Origin: an uncultured Alphaproteobacteria bacterium
GTDB taxonomy: Bacteria; Pseudomonadota; Alphaproteobacteria; Reyranellales; Reyranellaceae
Length of the DNA: 6,363 nucleotides
NCBI GenBank assembly: GCA_903929895.1
Contig: CAIYWM010000129.1
Span: forward strand, 1 to 6,363
Reading direction: 5' to 3'
The translations under genes and the position numbers were made by a program. Of the stretch, positions 1 to 5,876 are shown in pieces. The notes below the pieces were generated by a model that ran no database searches, was not told the origin of the DNA, and was given only the letters and a program-made list of their open reading frames with translations. The first letter of the stretch is position 1; each line of letters begins with the position of its first letter.

Positions 1-850
1 GCAACGCCTGTATCTGCCGGCACTGATCGGTGCCGGCACGCGTGCGGCGGGAGTAGCGGATGTCCTTCATGCGCGTGTCGACCTCGACCATGTCGCGCGG
101 CAGGGCGCCGCGCGCGCTCCACAGGTCGATCTGGAAGGCGAGCGTGTCGGCGCGCGGGCGGGCGTCGAGCACCCATTGCAGAGGCGTGTTCGAGACGACG
201 CCGCCGTCCCAGTAGAACTCGCCGTCCACTTCGGCTGCGGGAAAGCCCGGCGGCAGCGAGCCGCTGGCGATGACGTGCTGCGGCCCGATCTTGTGCGTGT
301 CGTTGTCGAAGTAGATGAAGTTGCCGGTCTTGACGTTGGTGGCGCCGACGCTGAAGCGCATTTCCTTGGCGTTGATGCGGTCGAAATCGACCAGCCGTTC
401 GAGCAAGGCCTTGAGCGGAGCGACGTCGTAATAGGCGAGGTTGCCCGGGTTGCCGGCGGGCGTGAAGATCGGCGGCGGGAACCGCGGCTTGAAGAACTCG
501 GGCGCACCGAACATCAGCGTTGCGAACGAGCCGAGCTGGTTTACGAACTGGCGTTCCATGTCGCTGCTGAAGTCGAAGCCCTTCATCATCGGCACGCCCA
601 ACGGCGACCGGGTGATGGTCTCCCAGAAGGTGCGCAGCTTTTCGACACGCTGCTCCGGCGGATTGCCCGCGATCAGCGCGGAATTGATCGCGCCGATCGA
701 GATTCCGGCGACCCAGTCGGGATGCAGGTTGGCCTCGGCCAGCGCCTGGTAGACGCCGGCCTGGTAGGAGCCAAGGGCGCCGCCGCCCTGCAGCAGGAGT
801 GCGATCCGTTCGAAGGGAGGGCGGGGGCGGGGCACGGACTGTGTACTGAT
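1..850 (-). CDS. Patatin-like phospholipase, DUF3734 type (3' end beyond the window)
   Basis: This is the N-terminal 283 residues of a patatin-family serine acyl hydrolase, which would act on phospholipids or other acyl esters. The reading frame runs off the left edge. Visible motifs are the oxyanion loop QGGGALG at about residues 21-27, the nucleophile elbow GISIG with Ser51, and the dyad aspartate in YWDGG (Asp215). Further segments such as SLPPGFPA and DIRYS fit the DUF3734 subgroup from memory. The start is uncertain. A good AGGAG lies at 859-863, and eight bases later comes an ATC codon (850..848) that would give an ISTQSVPRP start where MST... would be normal. The first conventional start is GTG at 835, which has no nearby ribosome site. 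The gene follows the nucleotidyltransferase on the same strand after 148 bases. A link to the RiPP genes is doubtful. The family call is secure; the start is not. Confidence 0.9.
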   Translation of the reverse strand, partial: MSTQSVPRPRPPFERIALLLQGGGALGSYQAGVYQALAEANLHPDWVAGISIGAINSALIAGNPPEQRVEKLRTFWETITRSPLGVPMMKGFDFSSDMERQFVNQLGSFATLMFGAPEFFKPRFPPPIFTPAGNPGNLAYYDVAPLKALLERLVDFDRINAKEMRFSVGATNVKTGNFIYFDNDTHKIGPQHVIASGSLPPGFPAAEVDGEFYWDGGVVSNTPLQWVLDARPRADTLAFQIDLWSARGALPRDMVEVDTRMKDIRYSRRTRAGTDQCRQIQAL

Positions 851-858
851 CGCGCAGT

Positions 859-863
859 CTCCT
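859..863 (-). promoter_or_regulatory. Shine-Dalgarno sequence for the patatin gene
   Basis: AGGAG on the minus strand is the only strong ribosome-binding site near the patatin start. It is 8 bases from the in-frame ATC at 850 but 23 bases from the GTG at 835. It therefore favours initiation at or near 850. Confidence 0.5.
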
Positions 864-998
864 GTTTGGGCCGCCTTGTTGGGGCGGCGATTTCTGGCGT
901 GCCGTTCGGGCCGCGGCAACCGCGTTTCCGCAATTTCCGGACCGAACCCTTAAAGGCTCCTGATTATGGCGGCATTACAGAGGCCGTCCGGCGGGACG
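864..998 (-). other. Hairpin-rich gap between nucleotidyltransferase and patatin genes
   Basis: No gene is seen here. Three inverted repeats are visible. GCCGCC/GGCGGC with a 7-base loop (870-888) sits just upstream of the patatin ribosome site. CGCGG/CCGCG with a 3-base loop (912-924) lies inside a wider GTTCGG/CCGAAC pair (904-909 with 942-947). CGTCC/GGACG with a 4-base loop (985-998) directly follows the nucleotidyltransferase stop codon. None is followed by a T run, so none is a convincing Rho-independent terminator. I could not identify a promoter. The stretch may be the untranslated leader of the patatin transcript. Confidence 0.35.
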
Positions 999-2153
999 TC
1001 AGGCACGGCGGGTGGCGGTTCTGAAGGCGAGCCGGCAGGGGCGGCTCGCATAGTAGGCGCTCCAGAGGGCGGGCGGGAGTCTCATCGCCTCGTAGTCGCC
1101 CGCCGTCGGGGTGAAAGCGAGTTTGAGGGCTCCCCTGAGCCGGTCGATCGGCCGGTCGCACAGGAGAAGATCGGCGAAATGCTCGACCTGGGCCGGTGGC
1201 GGCAGGCCTCGCCGCATCGTCCCGGCTATCGCGGCGGTCCGTTTCCGCACGCGGTCGCTGCCGGCGATGCGGGATGCAAGCGCCTGCGGAACGGCGACAT
1301 CCAACAGCTCCTCTGCCATTGCGCAGCCCAGCAGGACGGCGTCGCCGCACCCCCGGGCCTGGGCCCGCGCATGCAGCGTTTCCCAGTCGAGGGTGCGATG
1401 ACGGTCGATCAGGCGGGCGAAATCACTCACCCACTTCAGCATGGCCCAGTTCTCCTTGGTGCCATGCCCGGCCAGCAGCAGGGCAAGGTTCGGGGCGGAC
1501 AGGACCGGCACGTCGCGGCCACCGACGGAAAGGAGGGCCGGATCGTCCCAGATCTCGTCCGGCGCCACGGGGAAGGGAACGTGCGTGCCGCAGAACCCCC
1601 AATGCAGGTCGATGGCGGCACCATCGTCGGCCCGGATGAAGGCATATTGTCGTTGAGAGGCGAGGAAAGCGCGCCGGAACGTCCTGTCGCCCTGGGGGCT
1701 GGCGTACCCCATCGTCCCGATCGCGTCTTCGGCGTCGTCGATCCGTCGCTCCGGCACGATCACGTCGACATCGTTGTATTCCCGTCCGGCGAGGCTGCCA
1801 TAGAGGGCAAGTGCCAGGGTCGGACCCTTGAAGGCGACGAAGGGGATCGAGCGGCCGGACAGCGAAACCACCAAACGGTGCAGTTCGCCGGCCAAATTCA
1901 GGGACTTCAGCAGGTGGCTCTGGCGAAAATGTTCGAGATCGGCCTGTGCGTCATCCGGCACGTTCTCCCAGGAGAGTTCTCCCAGGCAGACCAGGAGGGA
2001 GGGCCGAACCCCATGGCCTGCGGCGAGGCTGATCAGTGCCTGATGATCGATGCCCCGGCGCAGCAGTTCCCTCAGGCGCGTCAGATCTGGCTGCGGACGT
2101 GCTGCAAGACAAAGGAACTGAAACTCGGGCGTCACCTGAACACCGGCGCTCAC
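999..2153 (-). CDS. Nucleotidyltransferase family protein (NTP_transf_5-like) of the RiPP cluster
   Basis: The protein has 384 residues from GTG 2153 and resembles the family-5 nucleotidyltransferase fold proteins (PF14907 type) often found beside lasso peptide and HPr-kinase-like genes. Visible marks are FKGP at residues 108-111, then LYGS (117-120) followed by DVD (128-130), the usual G-S...D-x-D metal/nucleotide site. A third acidic position is in IDLHW (Asp182), and HGTKENWAMLKW (230-241) begins the helical C-terminal half. The family is presumed to transfer a nucleotidyl group, but substrate and product are not known to me. The gene follows B1 by 122 bases on the same strand. An in-frame TGA lies seven codons upstream of the GTG at 2153. 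The GTG at 2135, giving VTPEFQF, is an alternative start and matches where family homology usually begins. Neither start has a clear ribosome site. Confidence 0.85.
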   Translation of the reverse strand: MSAGVQVTPEFQFLCLAARPQPDLTRLRELLRRGIDHQALISLAAGHGVRPSLLVCLGELSWENVPDDAQADLEHFRQSHLLKSLNLAGELHRLVVSLSGRSIPFVAFKGPTLALALYGSLAGREYNDVDVIVPERRIDDAEDAIGTMGYASPQGDRTFRRAFLASQRQYAFIRADDGAAIDLHWGFCGTHVPFPVAPDEIWDDPALLSVGGRDVPVLSAPNLALLLAGHGTKENWAMLKWVSDFARLIDRHRTLDWETLHARAQARGCGDAVLLGCAMAEELLDVAVPQALASRIAGSDRVRKRTAAIAGTMRRGLPPPAQVEHFADLLLCDRPIDRLRGALKLAFTPTAGDYEAMRLPPALWSAYYASRPCRLAFRTATRRA

Positions 2154-2275
2154 GCCGTCGAGGCGGGTGGTTCAGGAATTGGAGTCCTGGGACAGGCCAT
2201 TCATCCCGCCGCGGCCTCTTCGCCCGTCTGCATCGGTTCGTCCGTCATGAATCGGCCTTTCACCCCGGGGAGGCG
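2154..2275 (-). other. Gap between B1 and nucleotidyltransferase with a chain of tiny ORFs
   Basis: Only very short frames occur here. One runs from GTG 2263 or ATG 2248 to 2201 (20 or 15 codons, starting MTDEPMQ from the ATG, with AAGG seven bases before it). Its stop overlaps ATG 2204 in an ATGA. A 16-codon frame from ATG 2200 ends at 2150 and overlaps the nucleotidyltransferase GTG as GTGA. None has the leader or core of a lasso precursor. They are most likely chance frames, or at best act in translational coupling. Confidence 0.25.
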
Positions 2276-2554
2276 CTATCGGGTCGCTTCAATCAGGCCT
2301 TCGGACTCGAGGCGTCCGAGTATTTGCACGACATCCGCATGGCACGTCGCTTCCGATACCTCGAATTCAGCCATCACCGAAGCACAAAGATCATCCACCG
2401 AACGCGGCTGCTCGAGCGAATCCCAGATATGCACGCCGACTCCCTGGAGGCCGAAGTAAATCGCCCGATCCAGATCGAGAATCGCGACTTCGTCGTTTAT
2501 CCTGCAGGAAACCTGCCGCACCGATTTCTTGTAGAGCAGGGAAGACCCGTTCAT
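2276..2554 (-). CDS. PqqD-like RiPP recognition element (lasso B1)
   Basis: This is a 92-residue PqqD-fold protein from ATG 2554, the usual size for a free-standing RiPP recognition element. In lasso peptide pathways B1 binds the precursor leader and delivers it to the B2 protease. The sequence shows the family layout: a basic start, beta strands through VSCRINDEVAILDLDRAIYF (residues 15-34), the G-x-x-x-x-I-W turn at GVGVHIW (38-44), a helical SVDDLCASVMAEFEV block (52-66), and a closing ILGRLESEGLIE helix (78-89). The frame can be extended to a TTG at 2611, but homology begins near SSLLYKKS. ATG 2554 is preferred, although it has no clear ribosome site. Its ATGA overlaps the stop of a 24-codon upstream ORF, suggesting reinitiation. 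It lies 84 bases after the cyclase and in the same frame. Confidence 0.88.
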   Translation of the reverse strand: MNGSSLLYKKSVRQVSCRINDEVAILDLDRAIYFGLQGVGVHIWDSLEQPRSVDDLCASVMAEFEVSEATCHADVVQILGRLESEGLIEATR

Positions 2555-2625
2555 GCCGATGGACCCAAGGAAGCCGGCGCAAAGGGTAACAACAGATATC
2601 TTGCGGAGCAAATGCGATAAAGCAT
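2551..2625 (-). other. 24-codon ORF overlapping the B1 start
   Basis: ATG 2625 opens a 24-residue frame beginning MLYRICSARYLLLPF and ending in GPSA. Its TGA overlaps the B1 ATG in an ATGA. A GAGG 11 bases upstream, spanning the cyclase stop, could serve as its ribosome site. The product would be hydrophobic and basic. It contains no Asp or Glu, so it cannot form the isopeptide ring of a lasso peptide. I infer a coupling ORF or a chance frame and recognise no relative. Confidence 0.25.
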
Positions 2626-2637
2626 TGATTTTGCCGC
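2603..2637 (-). other. Imperfect hairpin in an AT-rich gap between cyclase and B1
   Basis: On the minus strand GCGGCA, a 5-base bulge, then AATGC pair with GCATT, TGC and CGC around the loop TTTATC, with a 2-base bulge on the distal arm. The AATGC stem contains the ATG of the 24-codon ORF. The surrounding segment 2581-2640 is about 57% A+T by hand count, well above the rest of the window. No T tract follows, so it is not a normal terminator. It could modulate or process the C-B1 message. Confidence 0.25.
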
Positions 2638-2638
2638 C

Positions 2639-4372
2639 TCATTGGCGTCGGCGCGTGAGCCAATGGTCCAGCGCATGGGCGTTGAGGGATGTCGCCAGAT
2701 CGGGATCGGAGGCCTCTCGACCGGGCAGGAATCGGGTGTCGACGTAGCCGCCGATCCGATTGTCCTCGGGCAGGGCCGGCATGCTGACCTCCCGGATCGT
2801 CGCCACTTCCGGATAGCAATCGAGCGGGGTCTTCCGGCGGGCCAGCACTTCCGGCGGCAGCCGGCCGCGCATGGCCTCGCGGATCAGCCGCTTGTTCCAC
2901 CCCCACGGGACCGGCGGCACCGACAGCATGAATTCGAGGACCCGAAGGTCGAGATAGGGGTAGCGCCACTCAAAGCCGCCAAGCGTTCCTTCCAAGGCAC
3001 GGACGTCGAAGTGGCTTTGCCAGATCGGGCTGGTGAACGAGTCGATCGCGGCCGGATGCCAGGGGTGTGACACGTCACCTCCCGTGCCCAGGCATTCCCG
3101 CCGTTCCGTCAGGGCCAGCCGCTCGGCGAAGTCGCGCCGGAGCCAGCGCGGCAGTGTGTCGAACGGCTCCAGTTCGGCTTTCCGCTGCAGCCCGGCATGG
3201 CGGCCGATCGTCTGTGCCCAGCCGGCGAAGCCCTTGGCCGCGCAGTACCCGATCAATGCCTGTGCCAGCCGACGCCAGGACCGCTGACGACGCAGCCATC
3301 CGAGATAGGCGTCCCGCTCGAGGATGAGCGCGTTGTCCGGACCTTCACCGTCCAGCCAGACGGCGGCGGTTGCGCCCATCTCGCGCGCGACCTGCTGCAT
3401 GTTGTGGGCGTTGATCAGCGCCGTCATGGGTTCAGGGGACCGCAGTTCCCGCGCGCGCCATTGCGGGTCGTAGGCGATGTCGTCGGCCTGCCGGATGCGC
3501 AGCTCGATTCCGATATGGCGTGCCGCGAGAGAGGCGTAGTGATCCTCCCTTATGTGCATCAGCCGTTCGTAGTGCTCGCACTCCGCGACGATTCGTGACG
3601 GATCGCCGGTCACTTCGACGGCGGTCGCCGCCAGGGTCGTCGAGTCGAGACCACCGCTCATCGTGATGCCCACCTGGCCGACGGGCAGCCGGTCCGCTAC
3701 CGCACGCGACAGCAGTTCGCGAAAACGCTCATGGTAGGCCTCGGCCCTGTTCAGGTAGACCGGTTCGGGAATGTCGAGCCGCCAGTAGCGGCGCAGCGAG
3801 AGACCCCCCTCGCCGAGCTTCAGGAGATGCGCAGGCGCGAGCCGCTTGATGTCGCGATAGACGGTGCGCTCGAATTCGCGCGCCACGCCGAGGACAAGGA
3901 AGTCGGCGATCCAGTAGTCATCGAGCGCGTCACTCGTCGGCACCCGCGCGGCCAGCCAGTCGAGCGAATCGCCGACGAGCCAGGAATCCGCGGTCCTCGA
4001 ATGGAAGAGCCCGTGCACGCCCATCTGGTCGCGGGCGCCGAGCAGGCACTGCGCACCATCGTCCCACAGGACGAAGGCGAAGTCGCCGGCCAGGAAGTCG
4101 GTGAAGGACTCGCCCCATTTCGCGTAGGCGAGCAGGCACAGCATTGCATCCGACGCCGAAGCGGCGGGCGGTCCGAGCCGTGCGCGGAGTTCGTCCGGTG
4201 CGTCGAGGCGGAAGCGGCCCACGATCCAGTAGCGTCCGGCCAGTGAGGCCGACATGCTGCCCGGCCCGGCGCTGAAGGCCACACGTCGGGCCCGGCCGAC
4301 GATTTCGAAGCTAGGCGGGAACGGCCGCAGGTCGATCGGCTCGTCCCTGACATTGAGGAGCGCCGCGAACAC
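2639..4372 (-). CDS. Asparagine-synthetase-like lasso macrolactam cyclase (C protein)
   Basis: This 577-residue protein has the AsnB layout, and its length fits lasso C proteins (McjC type). Those proteins adenylate a precursor Asp or Glu side chain and close the macrolactam with the core's N-terminal amine. The N-terminal half is a degenerate class II amidotransferase domain (AGRYWIVGRFRLD at 45-57, FLAGDFAFVLWDD at 93-105, GARDQMGVHGLFH at 112-124). It starts MFAALLN and lacks the catalytic Cys2 of true glutamine-using synthetases, as expected for cyclases. The ATP-pyrophosphatase loop is SGGLDST at 239-245. A second motif, GEGPDNAL (342-349), replaces GEGADE. The C-terminal RYPYLDLRVLEFMLSVPP segment (470-487) is typical. 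GTG 4372 is chosen because it shares a base with the B2 stop (TAGTG), pointing to reinitiation. The frame stays open to 4873, but that part overlaps B2 and has no family similarity. Confidence 0.9.
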   Translation of the reverse strand: MFAALLNVRDEPIDLRPFPPSFEIVGRARRVAFSAGPGSMSASLAGRYWIVGRFRLDAPDELRARLGPPAASASDAMLCLLAYAKWGESFTDFLAGDFAFVLWDDGAQCLLGARDQMGVHGLFHSRTADSWLVGDSLDWLAARVPTSDALDDYWIADFLVLGVAREFERTVYRDIKRLAPAHLLKLGEGGLSLRRYWRLDIPEPVYLNRAEAYHERFRELLSRAVADRLPVGQVGITMSGGLDSTTLAATAVEVTGDPSRIVAECEHYERLMHIREDHYASLAARHIGIELRIRQADDIAYDPQWRARELRSPEPMTALINAHNMQQVAREMGATAAVWLDGEGPDNALILERDAYLGWLRRQRSWRRLAQALIGYCAAKGFAGWAQTIGRHAGLQRKAELEPFDTLPRWLRRDFAERLALTERRECLGTGGDVSHPWHPAAIDSFTSPIWQSHFDVRALEGTLGGFEWRYPYLDLRVLEFMLSVPPVPWGWNKRLIREAMRGRLPPEVLARRKTPLDCYPEVATIREVSMPALPEDNRIGGYVDTRFLPGREASDPDLATSLNAHALDHWLTRRRQ

Positions 4373-4800
4373 TAGACCGATGTGCCGAACGTCTTGCGCG
4401 CGTCCCATGCCGTGAGGTGGGCGTAGCGTTCGTGCTCTTCTTCGCCGATCACCACCACGCCGTCGTACATGAGCCAGGCATGGGCCATGAAGCCCGAGGC
4501 GTCGCGGGCGACGCCGATGTGGACCTGCGACGGGTGACCGGCCGATGACAGCAGGTGTTGGAGCGCAAGGGCCGAGGAAAGGCATGTGGCCCCGGGGACG
4601 CGCCGGGCGGCGGTCCGGACCGACCAGATGATGCGGTCGGCAGGCCGATTGCCTTCGCGGAGATGGCCGGCCCAGGTGCGCAGTCGCTCGATCGACGCGA
4701 GGTGCAAGGCGCAGCGCACGGCGACCAGCGTCGCGGCGGCCTTGACCAGCAGCAGGCGGTCGCTTGGCGGCAAGGCAAGGAAGGTGGCCAGCCGCTTCAC
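4372..4800 (-). CDS. Transglutaminase-like leader peptidase (lasso B2 protein)
   Basis: This 142-residue protein matches the stand-alone lasso B2 protease, the C-terminal half of McjB. In known systems it cuts the leader from a B1-bound precursor before cyclisation. The N-terminal helix-rich region (LPPSDRLLLVKAAATLVAV, 10-28) leads to GATCLSSALALQHLL (70-84), with the presumed nucleophile Cys73. GFMAHAWLMYDG (103-114) carries the presumed catalytic His107. The usual third residue of the triad, about 12 positions after the histidine, falls on Gly119-Glu120 instead of Asp. The start is GTG 4800, whose GTGA overlaps the kinase stop, and the TAG at its end overlaps the cyclase GTG. This places it as the tightly coupled middle gene of K-B2-C. 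Confidence 0.9.
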   Translation of the reverse strand: MKRLATFLALPPSDRLLLVKAAATLVAVRCALHLASIERLRTWAGHLREGNRPADRIIWSVRTAARRVPGATCLSSALALQHLLSSAGHPSQVHIGVARDASGFMAHAWLMYDGVVVIGEEEHERYAHLTAWDARKTFGTSV

Positions 4801-5741
4801 GGTCCGATGATCCGGCGGATTTCGCGGGCGACGCCGTCGAGCGCCGCGACGGTACGCGGATAGCGCAGTGCATGGACCGGCAGCAGATCGGCCACGCGGG
4901 CGACGAAACGCATCTGGTGCTCCATGCGGGTGCCGCCTGCGTACCGCGTGTCCATCGCCGACGACATCAGGGTCCGCGCGAGTTCCAGGCCGTTCAGGCG
5001 GGCGCTCGAGACCTCCGTGATCATGTCGTCATCGGGGTTGCCGAGATGGAACAGCGCCGCAAGCCGCGACGGTGCGCGGTGGCGACGCGGCTCGCGGCGC
5101 GGCTGGACCATGATCTTCCCGCTCAACGCGTTGAAATGCCCGTCGGCCACCGCATCCGGCAGGAAGCCGATGGCGGGCTGGTCGAGCAGCTTCAGCCGAT
5201 AGGGGCCGGGATAGGCCAGGATCGCGTCGCCGGCGAAGCTCACGCGCAGCATGTCGTCGGTGATCAGGTCGGCACCGCGGCTGATCAGATAGGCCGCGAG
5301 CGTCGACTTGCCGGCGCCGCTTTGGCCCAGCAGTCCGACGGCACGTCCTTCCATCTCGAGCACGGTCGCATGAAGAGTCTCCTCGCCCTGCAAGGTGAGC
5401 GACGCACTGACGACGAAGTTCAGGAGGTTGGCTTCGAAGGCCCTCTGCTCGACGTCGCCCAGCATGCGGCAGATGGCGGTCCGGCCGTTCGCCGAGATCG
5501 CAGCCTCGAAAACCTCGCTGGATTTCATGTAGACGCCGCCGTCGTCGAGAACGACGTGCTCGATCCAGTCCTCGGGGTCGCGGACGCCGCCGGGAACAAT
5601 GGCCTGGAAATAGTCCGGCGATCCGGCGAGGAGCGTGATGTCGGCGCAGCCGTCGCCGCCCGCGGCTTCGTGAACCGACGTCAGCGGCAATTCGCTCTCG
5701 ATCACGAGGCCATAGACGAGGTAGCGATGACGGGCGTTCAC
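4797..5741 (-). CDS. HPr-kinase-like RiPP tailoring kinase
   Basis: This is a 314-residue P-loop kinase related to HPr kinase/phosphorylase. Relatives in paeninodin-type lasso clusters phosphorylate the C-terminal serine of the precursor; HprK-related kinases also occur in other PqqD-linked loci. Features from GTG 5741 are an N-terminal RYLVYGLVIESELPL segment (6-20) typical of the group, the conserved LHATVLEMEGRAV before the P-loop (His124), Walker A GQSGAGKS (139-146, Lys145) and the acidic pair in LITDDM (159-164). A YPGPYRLKLL element follows (177-186). GTG 5741 is preceded five bases upstream by AGGAG, and homology starts right after it. ATG 5786, with AAGG nine bases before it, is an alternative that adds 15 unsupported residues. 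It is the first gene of the minus-strand operon, and its TGA overlaps the B2 start. Confidence 0.88.
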   Translation of the reverse strand: MNARHRYLVYGLVIESELPLTSVHEAAGGDGCADITLLAGSPDYFQAIVPGGVRDPEDWIEHVVLDDGGVYMKSSEVFEAAISANGRTAICRMLGDVEQRAFEANLLNFVVSASLTLQGEETLHATVLEMEGRAVGLLGQSGAGKSTLAAYLISRGADLITDDMLRVSFAGDAILAYPGPYRLKLLDQPAIGFLPDAVADGHFNALSGKIMVQPRREPRRHRAPSRLAALFHLGNPDDDMITEVSSARLNGLELARTLMSSAMDTRYAGGTRMEHQMRFVARVADLLPVHALRYPRTVAALDGVAREIRRIIGP

Positions 5742-5876
5742 GTGCACTCCTGCCGGCGGCCCGGTGTGGGCAGCTTGCATGCTCATAGCAGAATGCCTTG
5801 CCTTCCTCGATTGTTACGACAGCCTTGGCGCCGACGCGATACCGCAACGGCCCGGCCGGAACCATAGACGAGGCAT
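5742..5876. other. Divergent intergenic region between kinase and dioxygenase remnant
   Basis: This gap of about 135 bases must hold the promoter of the kinase-B2-cyclase operon and that of the former dioxygenase gene. I could not identify convincing -35/-10 pairs or an operator on either strand. Short minus-strand frames occur: 20 codons from ATG 5876, and one from ATG 5865 that runs on into the kinase in another frame. Neither looks like a RiPP precursor. The kinase may start inside this region at ATG 5786. Confidence 0.35.
5747..5751 (-). promoter_or_regulatory. Shine-Dalgarno sequence for the kinase gene
   Basis: AGGAG lies five bases before GTG 5741. It is the strongest ribosome site in the cluster and decides the start in favour of the GTG over ATG 5786. 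Confidence 0.55.

Noticed and set aside
985..998. Rho-independent terminator after the nucleotidyltransferase
   Set aside because: There is a 5-bp GC stem right after the stop codon, but no T tract follows, so it is listed only as part of a hairpin-rich gap.
176..1024. 282-codon plus-strand open frame
   Set aside because: It is antisense to the patatin gene, whose GISIG and DGG motifs fix the real frame on the minus strand.
966..2459. 497-codon plus-strand open frame
   Set aside because: It lies antisense to the nucleotidyltransferase and B1 genes, both of which show clear family motifs. The translation shows no family motif and is a GC-rich shadow.
2555..2611. TTG-started N-terminal extension of B1
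   Set aside because: The added 19 residues match no PqqD family feature, and ATG 2554 begins where homology begins.
4373..4873. 167-residue N-terminal extension of the cyclase frame
   Set aside because: It overlaps all of B2 and the end of the kinase, is Arg/Pro-rich and has no AsnB similarity. GTG 4372 at the B2 stop gives a normal-length cyclase.
4764..5867. 367-codon plus-strand open frame
   Set aside because: It is antisense to the kinase, whose Walker A and acidic-pair motifs are intact. The translation shows no recognisable domain.
5814..5876. 20-codon minus-strand ORF upstream of the kinase as a lasso precursor
   Set aside because: It starts MPRLWF and has no Asp or Glu for ring closure, no leader of normal length and no convincing ribosome site, although it ends in Ser as kinase substrates do.
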